From positions 868,001 through 932,000 of the forward strand of contig NZ_AKJN02000006.1 in assembly GCF_000282315.2 (NCBI RefSeq): DNA of 64,000 nucleotides. The letters run 5' to 3'. Both the position numbers and the translations under genes were made by a program. Below the pieces are notes generated by a model. It was not told the DNA's origin, searched no databases, and saw nothing but the letters and a program-made list of their open reading frames with translations. This document shows, in pieces, positions 44,667 through 53,100 of the stretch. The stretch comes from Pseudomonas sp. GM41(2012) (lineage in GTDB: Bacteria; Pseudomonadota; Gammaproteobacteria; Pseudomonadales; Pseudomonadaceae). Each line of letters begins with the position of its first letter. Position 1 is the first letter of the stretch.

Positions 44667-45446
44667 ATGCCTTTCGAACTCAGTGTTGACCTCACCACCC
44701 TGGCCATTCTGGCCCTCGTTGCTTTCATTGCCGGTTTCATCGACGCCATTGCCGGCGGTGGTGGTCTGTTGACCACTCCGGCGCTGCTGACTGCTGGCCT
44801 GCCACCGCATCTGGTGCTGGGCACCAACAAACTCAGTTCGACGTTCGGCTCGGCCACCGCCAGTTTCACCTTCTACCGACGCAAGCTGTTCCATCCAAGG
44901 CAGTGGATGCACGCCATTGTCGGCACGCTGGTGGGCGCGCTGACCGGTGCCGTGGTCGCTCACTACTTGCCGGCGGAATGGCTGAACAAGATGCTCCCGG
45001 TGATCGTTTTCGCCTGCGGCGTCTATCTGTTGTTTGGTGGCACGCCGAAAGCGCCGCTGGACAGCGACGCACCGATCAAGAAAAAGTGGCAATCGACCCA
45101 AGGCTTCGGCCTTGGTTTTTACGACGGCGTGGCCGGTCCCGGCACGGGCGCGTTCTGGACCGTCAGCACGATGCTGATGTACCCCATCGACCTGGTGAAG
45201 GCCAGCGGCGTGGCGCGCAGCATGAACTTCGTCAGCAACATTGCGGCACTGTCGGTGTTCGTGTTTTCGGGGCAAGTGGACTGGATCATCGGCCTGAGCA
45301 TGGGCCTGTCGGTGATGGTCGGGGCGTTCTTCGGGGCTCGCACCGCCATCAGTGGCGGTGCGAAGTTCATCCGCCCGGTGTTCATCACCGTGGTACTCGG
45401 CTTGACCGTGCGGTTAGCCTGGCAACACTGGTTCAGCGTGGCCTAA
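44667..45446 (+). CDS. TSUP (TauE/SafE) family membrane permease
   Basis: 259 residues with about seven or eight hydrophobic segments. Two inverted-repeat signature blocks: [32 protein letters not shown] and [19 protein letters not shown] proteins export or import sulfite, sulfoacetate or thiosulfate-type anions; YfcA-like members are of unknown substrate. The sulfone genes next door make a sulfur anion plausible but unproven. The 3' end overlaps nudC tail-to-tail by 33 bp. Confidence 0.88.
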   Translation: MPFELSVDLTTLAILALVAFIAGFIDAIAGGGGLLTTPALLTAGLPPHLVLGTNKLSSTFGSATASFTFYRRKLFHPRQWMHAIVGTLVGALTGAVVAHYLPAEWLNKMLPVIVFACGVYLLFGGTPKAPLDSDAPIKKKWQSTQGFGLGFYDGVAGPGTGAFWTVSTMLMYPIDLVKASGVARSMNFVSNIAALSVFVFSGQVDWIIGLSMGLSVMVGAFFGARTAISGGAKFIRPVFITVVLGLTVRLAWQHWFSVA

Positions 45447-46244
45447 GCGCCGCGCCACATAGACGTCGATCAGGTAACGGGCAATCGAGCGTGACGCCGG
45501 CAACGGCGGCAGCTCATGAACGTTGAACCACTGGGCGTCCTCGATCTCGTCTTCCTGACACACGATCTCGCCGCCAGCGTATTCGGCATGGAAACCCAGC
45601 ATCATCGAATGCGGGAACGGCCAGCACTGGCTGCCCATGTACTGGATGTTCTTGACCTCGATCTGCACTTCTTCGCGGACTTCACGAATCAGGCAGTCTT
45701 CGGCCGATTCACCCGGTTCGGCAAACCCTGCCAGTGTGCTGTAGACCCCGGTGACAAAGCGCGGCGAACGCGCCAGCAGGACTTCATCGCCCCGGGTCAC
45801 CAGTACGATCATGCTCGGTGAAATGCGCGGGTAGCTGCGTAAATCACACGGCTCGCAATACATCGCCCGTTCCCGGGTCACTTGGGTCATCGCCTGTCCG
45901 CAGTTACCGCAAAAGCGGTGTTCGCGGGCCCAAGTGCCGATTTGCGCGGCATAACCGAGCATCTTGTAAACCGTATGGTCGCCTTCGAGCATGAACGCCC
46001 GCAGGCCTTTCCAGTTGCAGCCCGGCACCTCGCTGTGACTGCGCAGCTCCAGTAAATAGACCGGTTCGCCGTCCAGGTGACCGATGCCATGTTCGGCGAG
46101 GATCGACAGGTCCTGGCGTTTGAGCCATTCGCGAGGGAACAGCGCGCCATTGTCATCGAACAGAAAGCCTTCGGGGCTACGCGCCACGGCCCAGCCGCCG
46201 GGTTGGTCGGTGTCCAGTACTGCAGTGGTCCAGCGTGAAGTCAT
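45414..46244 (-). CDS. nudC: NAD(H) pyrophosphatase / RNA decapping hydrolase
   Basis: 276 residues. Zinc ribbon with Cys112, 115, 130, 133 (FCGNCGQ and YCEPCD); Nudix box starting [20 protein letters not shown] at 173; then the NADH-pyrophosphatase array SQCWPFPHS at 205-213, where the usual third residue Pro is Cys. It hydrolyses NADH to NMNH and AMP and removes NAD caps from RNA. It lies 6 nt downstream of the crotonase gene, in one operon, and overlaps the convergent TSUP gene. Confidence 0.93.
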   Translation of the reverse strand: MTSRWTTAVLDTDQPGGWAVARSPEGFLFDDNGALFPREWLKRQDLSILAEHGIGHLDGEPVYLLELRSHSEVPGCNWKGLRAFMLEGDHTVYKMLGYAAQIGTWAREHRFCGNCGQAMTQVTRERAMYCEPCDLRSYPRISPSMIVLVTRGDEVLLARSPRFVTGVYSTLAGFAEPGESAEDCLIREVREEVQIEVKNIQYMGSQCWPFPHSMMLGFHAEYAGGEIVCQEDEIEDAQWFNVHELPPLPASRSIARYLIDVYVARRLGHAEPVLPG

Positions 46245-46250
46245 TTTTAA

Positions 46251-47063
46251 TCAGTCCAGAAATTCGGGTTTCTGTTTGCTCATATGGGCGGCCATGGCCA
46301 CGCGCAGATCGGTGGATTGCAACATGGCGGCGTTCCAGGTAGCGACGTATTCGAGGCCGTCATCGATGCGATGGTCGCGCATGTAGCTGATCATCTCTTT
46401 GGTGCCGGTGATCGCAATCGGCGACTTGCTGGCGATCTCGCGGGCTATGCCCATGACTCCGTCGAGCAGGCTGGCGGTGTCGCTGTAAACGCGATTGACC
46501 AGGCCCATGCCACGCGCTTCCTCGGCACCGAACGAGCGACCAGTGTAAGCCAGTTCACGCAGCATGCCGTCACCAATGATCCGCGGCAAGCGTTGCAAAG
46601 TGCCAACGTCGGCGGCCATGCCGATGTCGATTTCCTTGATCGAGAATTGTGCGTCTTCGGCGGCGTAACGCATGTCGCAAGCCGCAATCAAATCAATGGC
46701 ACCGCCCAGGCAATAACCCTGAACCGCCGCCAGTACCGGCTTGCGGCAATTGTCGACGGCATTGAAAGACGCTTGCAGGGCGAGGATCTTGCGGCGCAGC
46801 AGGCGCGCGTTGCGCCCCACGTCCTTGCCCAGTTCATTGGCCACGCCGGCCAGCATCATCAGGTCGATGCCGGAAGAAAAATGCTTGCCCGCACCACTGA
46901 GGACCACCACCCGGACTTCGTCGGTGTCGTCGATCCACTGGAAAATCTCGATGATCTCGCTCCAGAACGCGGCATTCATCGAATTGATCTTTTCCGGCCG
47001 GTTGATCTGCACATGGGCGATTTTATCGGCCAGTTCGACGGTGAACGCAGTGTACTGAGACAT
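46251..47063 (-). CDS. Crotonase, delta3,5-delta2,4-dienoyl-CoA isomerase type
   Basis: 270 residues. Oxyanion-hole blocks VVLSGAGKHFSSGIDLMML and VQGYCLGGAIDLIAACDM. KEIDIGMAADVGTLQRLPRI carries the Glu and Asp pair and the AADVGTLQRLP signature of ECH1 dienoyl-CoA isomerases. Role: moving double bonds during beta-oxidation of unsaturated fatty acids. On the minus strand, upstream of nudC. A GC-rich hairpin (CCGGGC/GCCCGG) lies in its leader just before the AAGGAT ribosome site. Confidence 0.87.
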   Translation of the reverse strand: MSQYTAFTVELADKIAHVQINRPEKINSMNAAFWSEIIEIFQWIDDTDEVRVVVLSGAGKHFSSGIDLMMLAGVANELGKDVGRNARLLRRKILALQASFNAVDNCRKPVLAAVQGYCLGGAIDLIAACDMRYAAEDAQFSIKEIDIGMAADVGTLQRLPRIIGDGMLRELAYTGRSFGAEEARGMGLVNRVYSDTASLLDGVMGIAREIASKSPIAITGTKEMISYMRDHRIDDGLEYVATWNAAMLQSTDLRVAMAAHMSKQKPEFLD

Positions 47064-47625
47064 GGCAGTGATCCTTTTACCGGGCAGAAAATGAGGCCCG
47101 GACTATAACAAGGCAACATGGCCGGCTGTAAGGCAGCGGTTCGGCCAAAGACGGGACTGGTCGCCGCGCACCACAACGGTGCGCAAGCATTGCCGCGCTT
47201 CGCACATTCATGTGACATCGCGACTTTTTTTTGAGGCAAAAAGTTAAAAAAACATGCCCTTCGTCGGTGCGTTTCCCCCTCCAAGCGGTACGTCCGTACC
47301 TCTTTAAACCGATTGTCGAACAATTTTGCCATATGGCCTTCCCCGCTCTAAGTTCTGGCCTAGACTCAGTTCCGCGGGGCAAAACCGACCGGTCACAAAG
47401 CGGAAAGAAAGTCGAAACTTTTGCCGGTCGTGACGGGTCAGCTAAAAAGGAGGTGCGTTGCGACTGGTGCAATCCTTGCAACGATCTCAACAGCCATTCT
47501 GCTTCATCGCATTGGCAGCGCTTGCTCACCGATGCGTAGCGCGTTTGCGCCCGGCCACAGGAATTGGCCACGAAATACCGTTTGTGCCAGACCTAAGAAT
47601 TAGATCAACAACACGGGAGATTCAT
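47064..47625. promoter_or_regulatory. Divergent intergenic region upstream of the glg/tre operon
   Basis: 562 bp with no stand-alone gene. Near the crotonase end is a CCGGGC-N10-GCCCGG hairpin (47079-47101). Towards glgA there is an 8 bp palindrome GACCGGTC (about 47388-47395) and an orphan AAGGAGG (47447-47453) 4 nt before a TTG that is in frame with glgA. Otherwise an AT-richer promoter region. Confidence 0.4.
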
Positions 47626-49212
47626 ATGATCAGTGCGGCTTTAGATATTCAGGGAGAACGTGCTCATCAGCAGGTCGGCGAAACGAGCGCCGTGAGCGCC
47701 CATAGTCACCAATCGATCAGCGTCCCCGGCACCAAGACGCTGGCACCGGTGGCCAGTCAGAATCCCAACAAGAAGAAAGTGTTGTTCGTCACCTCGGAGA
47801 TCGCCGATCTGGTGAAAACCGGTGGTCTGGGCGACGTTTCCGCAGCGCTGCCGCGAGCCATGGCGCATTTGCACGATGTGCGAGTGTTGATCCCCGGTTA
47901 CCCGCAAGTGCTGCACAGCGAAAACCCGATTCATATCATTGGTGAGCTCGGTGGTCACGCCGCGTTGCCTCCCTGCAAGATCGGGCGCATGGACATGCCC
48001 GACGGCCTGGTCATTTACGTATTGATCTGCCCCGAACTCTACGAGCGCGAGGGTTCGCCTTATGGCGCCAACAACGGCCGCGACTGGCCGGACAACCACA
48101 TTCGTTTCGCCCGTCTGGGCCTGGCAGCCGCCGATATCGCCGCCAATCTTGCACAAATCCACTGGTGCCCGGACCTGGTGCACGCCCATGACTGGCCTGC
48201 CGGTCTGGCACCCGCTTACATGCACTGGCGTGGACAGCGCACCCCGACGCTGTTCACCATTCATAACCTCGCCTACCAGGGCGTGACCAGTCTTGGGTCG
48301 TGCCCGGAACTGGGTATTCCCATGCATGCCTTGCAACAGGAAGGCATGGAGTTCTACGGCAAGATGTCGTTCCTCAAGGCCGGCATGGCCTATTCGAGCC
48401 ACATCACCACCGTCAGCGCCACCTATGCCCAGGAAATTACCACCCCGGCCTTCGGCTGCGGTCTCGACGGTTTTCTTGCCGCCAAGACCCAGCAAGGTCT
48501 GCTCAGTGGCATTCCCAATGGCATCGATGAAAGCTGGGACGCGGCGACCGACCCGCACCTGTTCTGCCCCTTCAAAATTGGCGATTGGGAAGGCAAAGCG
48601 GTCAACGCCGCCCACGTGCGTGAGCTGTTCGGCCTGGAAGACTCCGAAGGTCCGCTGTTCGCCGTGGTTTCGCGATTGGTCTATCAGAAAGGCCTGGACC
48701 TGACCGAAGCCGTCTCCGAGTACATCGTCAAATCTGGCGGGCAGATCGCGATCATCGGTCGTGGCGAGCCGGAAGAAGAACAAGCCATGCGTGAACTGGC
48801 CCTGCGTTTTCCAGGCCAGATCGGCGTGCGCATCGGTTTCAACGAAACCGATGCCCGTCGCATGTTCGCCGGCAGTGATTTCCTGCTGATGCCTTCGCGT
48901 TATGAGCCTTGCGGACTGAGCCAGATGTACGCCCAGCGCTTCGGTTCGTTGCCGGTGGCGCGCAACACCGGGGGTTTGGCCGACACCATTGAAAACGGCG
49001 TGACCGGTTTCCTGTTCGACGAATCCACGGCCGAGAGTTACGAGGAAGCCCTGAGCCGGGCCTTCAAGGTTTTTGCCTTCCCCGACCTGCTCAATGCCAT
49101 GCGCTGCCGGGCCATGGCCGCGCCTTTCAACTGGTGCAAGGCGGTCGAACCTTACGCCGAACTCTACGAAAAACTGGTGACCAAGGCGCTGGGCAAATCG
49201 GGCAAACATTAA
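47626..49212 (+). CDS. glgA: Glycogen synthase, GT5
   Basis: 528 residues. A non-conserved N-terminal tail of about 48 residues precedes KKKVLFVTSEIADLVKTGGLGD, where K64-TGGLGD is the donor-binding loop. Later blocks: FTIHNLAYQGV, GIPNGIDESWD, SRLVYQKGLD and PSRYEPCGLSQMYAQRFG. It extends alpha-1,4-glucan from a nucleotide-glucose donor. No glgC is present in the window. ATG 47626 has GGGAG 6 nt upstream. First gene of a coupled glgA-treZ-malQ-treY operon. Confidence 0.93.
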   Translation: MISAALDIQGERAHQQVGETSAVSAHSHQSISVPGTKTLAPVASQNPNKKKVLFVTSEIADLVKTGGLGDVSAALPRAMAHLHDVRVLIPGYPQVLHSENPIHIIGELGGHAALPPCKIGRMDMPDGLVIYVLICPELYEREGSPYGANNGRDWPDNHIRFARLGLAAADIAANLAQIHWCPDLVHAHDWPAGLAPAYMHWRGQRTPTLFTIHNLAYQGVTSLGSCPELGIPMHALQQEGMEFYGKMSFLKAGMAYSSHITTVSATYAQEITTPAFGCGLDGFLAAKTQQGLLSGIPNGIDESWDAATDPHLFCPFKIGDWEGKAVNAAHVRELFGLEDSEGPLFAVVSRLVYQKGLDLTEAVSEYIVKSGGQIAIIGRGEPEEEQAMRELALRFPGQIGVRIGFNETDARRMFAGSDFLLMPSRYEPCGLSQMYAQRFGSLPVARNTGGLADTIENGVTGFLFDESTAESYEEALSRAFKVFAFPDLLNAMRCRAMAAPFNWCKAVEPYAELYEKLVTKALGKSGKH

Positions 49213-49225
49213 GAGGTTTTCAAAG

Positions 49226-51025
49226 ATGCCGTTACGGACCCTTGAGACCTGGCCCCACGGCGCAATCATGCTGGACGCAGAACACACGCGTTTTGCCTTG
49301 TGGGCGCCAGATGCGTTTTACGTCAGTGTCGAACTGGAAGATGGACAGTCCTTGCCACTCCTGCCCCAGGCAGATGGCTGGTTCGTGATCAATACCCGCT
49401 GCCCCGCTGGCACACGTTACCGCTACAACATCGACGGCGAGCTGGAGGTGCCCGACCCGGCCTCCCGCGCGCAGGCCGGTGATATCGACCGCCACAGCGT
49501 GGTGGTCGATCCACTTGCCTATCAATGGCAACACAGCGCCTGGCTCGGGCGGCCGTGGAATGAGGCGGTGATCTACGAATTGCACGTCGGTGCGCTCGGC
49601 GGCTTCAGCGAAGTCGAGCAGCACCTGGCACGCCTCGTGGAGCTGGGCATCAGCGCGATCGAACTGATGCCGCTGGCGCAGTTCCCCGGTGATCGCAATT
49701 GGGGCTACGACGGGGTTTTGCCCTACGCACCCCAAGCCTCCTACGGCACTCCCGAACAACTCAAACACCTGATCGACACCGCCCACGGTCATGGCCTGGC
49801 GGTGATTCTCGACGTGGTCTACAACCACTTCGGCCCGGACGGCAATTACCTGCATCGCTACGCCAAGGGCTTCTTCCGCGAGGACAAGCACACCCCGTGG
49901 GGTGCGGCGATCGACTTCCGGCGGCGCGAGGTGCGGGACTTCTTCATCGACAATGCGTTGATGTGGTTGCTGGAATACCGCTTCGATGGTTTGCGCCTGG
50001 ACGCGGTGCACGCCATCGAAGACCCGGACTTTCTTCGGGAACTGGCGCAAAAGGTTCGCCAGCAAATCGATCCGGCCAGGCATGTGTGGCTGACCGTTGA
50101 AAACGAACACAACCAGGCCAGCCTGCTCGAAGAAGGCTTCGACGCGCAGTGGAACGATGACGGCCACAATGCTTTGCACGTGCTGCTGACCGGCGAAACC
50201 GACGCCTATTACGCCGACTACGCGCAAAACCCCACCGAGCAACTGGCACGCTGCCTGAGCCAGGGCTTTGTGTTTCAGGGTCACGTAACCCGTCACGGTA
50301 CAACCCGTGGCGAACCCAGCGGTCACTTGCCGCCGAGTGCTTTCGTGTTGTTTCTGCAAAACCACGACCAGATCGGTAACCGCGCCTTGGGCGAACGATT
50401 ACATCAATTGGCCAACCCCGATGCGCTCAAGGCCGCCACCGCATTACTGCTGTTGTCACCGATGATCCCGCTGATGTTCATGGGCGACGAGTTCGCCGCC
50501 GAGCAACCGTTCCTGTTCTTCACCAGCCATCACGGTGAACTCGCGGAGCTGGTCCGCGAGGGACGACGTAACGAGTTTGCAGCGTTCAGCGCGTTTGCTG
50601 ATCCGCACAAGCGCGAGCAAATTCCCGATCCCAACGCGCGCCAGACCTTTGAGGCTTCACGCCCCGAGCTGAGATCAACCCGACAATCCGCCATGCACGA
50701 CCTGTATCGCCAACTGTTGCAGATCCGCCATCAGCAGATCATTCCCCGCCTGCCCGGTGCGCAAGCACTGGGCGCCGAGGTGCTGGCCACAGGCGCGGTA
50801 ACGGCGCGCTGGCGCCTAGGCGATGGCAGTCAGCTGCGCATTGACCTGAACCTCGGCGACACGCCTGTGGTCCACACCCCTCAGGCCGACGCTTCATTGT
50901 TGTTGTTCGAATACCCGCCACAGTCAGCCGGCCTGTTGGATCAGGGCACGCTTGCCCCGTATTGCGCGCTAGTCAGCCTCATGGCCGCAGCCCCTTTGCT
51001 ACCCCCGGATGGAGAGCGCCAATGA
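49226..51025 (+). CDS. treZ: Malto-oligosyltrehalose trehalohydrolase, GH13
   Basis: 599 residues. N-terminal carbohydrate-binding Ig-like domain (HTRFALWAPDAFYVSVELE), then the (beta/alpha)8 barrel with VILDVVYNHFGPDGNYL, nucleophile Asp in DGLRLDAVHAI, acid Glu in LTVENEHNQA and QNHDQIGNRALGERL. It cuts trehalose from the maltooligosyl-trehalose made by TreY. 13 nt after glgA; its stop overlaps the malQ start by 4 nt. Confidence 0.94.
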   Translation: MPLRTLETWPHGAIMLDAEHTRFALWAPDAFYVSVELEDGQSLPLLPQADGWFVINTRCPAGTRYRYNIDGELEVPDPASRAQAGDIDRHSVVVDPLAYQWQHSAWLGRPWNEAVIYELHVGALGGFSEVEQHLARLVELGISAIELMPLAQFPGDRNWGYDGVLPYAPQASYGTPEQLKHLIDTAHGHGLAVILDVVYNHFGPDGNYLHRYAKGFFREDKHTPWGAAIDFRRREVRDFFIDNALMWLLEYRFDGLRLDAVHAIEDPDFLRELAQKVRQQIDPARHVWLTVENEHNQASLLEEGFDAQWNDDGHNALHVLLTGETDAYYADYAQNPTEQLARCLSQGFVFQGHVTRHGTTRGEPSGHLPPSAFVLFLQNHDQIGNRALGERLHQLANPDALKAATALLLLSPMIPLMFMGDEFAAEQPFLFFTSHHGELAELVREGRRNEFAAFSAFADPHKREQIPDPNARQTFEASRPELRSTRQSAMHDLYRQLLQIRHQQIIPRLPGAQALGAEVLATGAVTARWRLGDGSQLRIDLNLGDTPVVHTPQADASLLLFEYPPQSAGLLDQGTLAPYCALVSLMAAAPLLPPDGERQ

Positions 51026-53100
51026 GCGATGCGCAACTGGAAATACTGGCCAGCCGAGCAGGCCTGGCAGTCGACTGGATCGACGCCAACGGCCGCCCAC
51101 AGAAAGTCGCTTCATCGGTGTTGCGTAACGTCCTCATCGGACTCGGCCACCCGGCCGGCAGCGCTCAGGAAATCGACGCCAGCCTGCAGGAACTGCAGCA
51201 AGTGCAACAGACCCGGCACCTGCCGCCGCTGCTGACCGCAGACTTCGGTGTCGGCCTCAGCCTGGCGCATTACTTTGAGCCCGAAACACCGTGCGAGATC
51301 CACCTTGAAGATGGCTCGCGACTCAACCTGAAACTGGATGCCGAGGCGATACTGCCTGGCCTGATCCCGGTCGGTTATCAACACGTCAGCATCGACGGAC
51401 AGGAATTTACGCTGGCCGTGGCACCGACGCGCTGCTACAGCGTCGGCGATGCCGTCGAAAGCCCGATCCCGCGCGCCTGGGGCCTGAGCGTGCAGCTGTA
51501 TTCGCTGCGTCGTCCGGGTGATGGCGGTTTCGGCGATACCCAGGCACTCGAAGACCTGGCCCGGGTGGCCGGCGAGCGCGGTGCCGAGGCGTTGGCGATC
51601 AGTCCGCTGCATGCGATGTTCGGCAGCGATACCCAGCGTTACAGCCCGTATTCGCCTTCCAGCCGTTTGTTTCTCAACAGCCTGTACGCCGCACCGGGCG
51701 CCATCCTCGGTGATCGGGCATTGCGCACCGCGATTGATGCAACCGGCCTGGCGGCAGAGCTCAAACACCTTGAAGCTTCGCCGTTGATTGATTGGCCGGT
51801 GGCGGCCGAAGCCAAACATCGTCTGTTGCAGGCGTTGTACGAAGGCTTTGTCCAGGGCGAACACCCGTTGCATGCCGACTTCAGCAGCTTCCGCCACGCC
51901 GCTGGCGAAGCCCTGGAAAACCACTGCCGCTTTGAAGCCATTCAAGAAGCCCGCGCCGCCAAAGGTGAAAGTCTGGACTGGCGGCATTGGCCCGAGCAAT
52001 GGCAAAACCCGCGCAGCGCGGCCCTGGCCGAATTCGCCGAAGAGAACGCCGGGCGCATCGGCTTCTTCGCCTTCTGCCAATGGCTGATCACACGCTGCCT
52101 GGAACGCGCACAAACCGCCGCCCGCAGCGCCGGCATGAGCGTTGGCCTGATCGCCGATCTGGCGGTGGGTGCCGATGGCGGTGGCAGTCAGGCCTGGAGT
52201 CGTCAGGACGAATTGCTCGCCTCGCTGACCGTGGGTGCACCACCGGACATTCTCAACCGCACCGGTCAGGGCTGGGGGATTTCCGCGTTCTCGCCCGAAG
52301 GTCTGGTGCGCAATGGCTTTCGTGCCTTCATCGAAATGCTCCGCGCCAATTTTGCCCACGCCGGTGGCCTGCGCATCGATCACGTCATGGGCCTGCAACG
52401 GCTGTGGGTGATCCCCAATGGCGCGTCACCCGCCGACGGCGCCTACCTCTATTACCCGGTGGACGACCTGCTGCGCTTGCTGACCCTCGAGTCCCATCGG
52501 CATCAGGCCATTGTCCTCGGTGAAGACCTCGGCACCGTGGCTGACGGTCTGCGAGAAAAGCTCATCGCCCGCTCGATCCTCGGCATGCGCGTGCTGCTGT
52601 TCGAACAGGACAACGCGCACTTCAAACCGATTCTCGACTGGCCGGACAACGCACTGGCGACCACCAGCACCCATGACCTGCCGACGCTCAATGGCTGGTG
52701 GCATGGCCGCGATATCGACTGGAACGCCCGACTGGGCCTGGTCAACGCCCCGGGTGAAATCGAATGGCGCCACCACCGCGAACGCGAGCGTGAAGGCCTG
52801 CGCCGGGTGTTGAGCGAGGACCCGCAGAACTTTCGCGAAGAGTCCCATGAAACCGATCAGGTGCTCGATGCCGCGATACGTTTCCTCGGTCATACCCGTG
52901 CGCCGCTGGTGTTGCTGCCGCTGGAAGATGCCCTGGGCATCGAGCAGCAGGCCAACTTGCCCGGCACCACCGACACGCACCCCAACTGGTCCCGACGCCT
53001 GCCCGGCGACAGTGAAGCCTTGCTCGATGACCCGGACGCCGCCCGACGCCTGGAACTGCTTGCCTGTGCGCGGCTTCAGGCGGCCGAGCGTGACCAATGA
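51022..53100 (+). CDS. malQ: 4-alpha-glucanotransferase, GH77
   Basis: 692 residues. MalQ blocks: WGLSVQLYSLRRPGDGGFGD, YSPYSPSSRLFLNSLY, GADGGGSQAWSRQDELLAS, GLRIDHVMGLQRLWVIP (nucleophile Asp), VLGEDLGTVADGL (acid Glu) and TTSTHDLPTLNGWW. It disproportionates malto-oligosaccharides, supplying chain lengths for TreY. ATG 51022 overlaps treZ by 4 nt, and the gene overlaps treY by 4 nt. Confidence 0.94.
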   Translation: MSDAQLEILASRAGLAVDWIDANGRPQKVASSVLRNVLIGLGHPAGSAQEIDASLQELQQVQQTRHLPPLLTADFGVGLSLAHYFEPETPCEIHLEDGSRLNLKLDAEAILPGLIPVGYQHVSIDGQEFTLAVAPTRCYSVGDAVESPIPRAWGLSVQLYSLRRPGDGGFGDTQALEDLARVAGERGAEALAISPLHAMFGSDTQRYSPYSPSSRLFLNSLYAAPGAILGDRALRTAIDATGLAAELKHLEASPLIDWPVAAEAKHRLLQALYEGFVQGEHPLHADFSSFRHAAGEALENHCRFEAIQEARAAKGESLDWRHWPEQWQNPRSAALAEFAEENAGRIGFFAFCQWLITRCLERAQTAARSAGMSVGLIADLAVGADGGGSQAWSRQDELLASLTVGAPPDILNRTGQGWGISAFSPEGLVRNGFRAFIEMLRANFAHAGGLRIDHVMGLQRLWVIPNGASPADGAYLYYPVDDLLRLLTLESHRHQAIVLGEDLGTVADGLREKLIARSILGMRVLLFEQDNAHFKPILDWPDNALATTSTHDLPTLNGWWHGRDIDWNARLGLVNAPGEIEWRHHREREREGLRRVLSEDPQNFREESHETDQVLDAAIRFLGHTRAPLVLLPLEDALGIEQQANLPGTTDTHPNWSRRLPGDSEALLDDPDAARRLELLACARLQAAERDQ

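Noticed and set aside
43881..45275. 464-codon minus-strand frame over the DszC-like and TSUP genes
   Set aside because: No domain features, spans a REP pair, and both plus-strand genes are well supported.
47064..47457. Small gene or sRNA upstream of the glg operon
   Set aside because: No frame with a ribosome site and no promoter-terminator pair could be defined. Only isolated dyads are visible.
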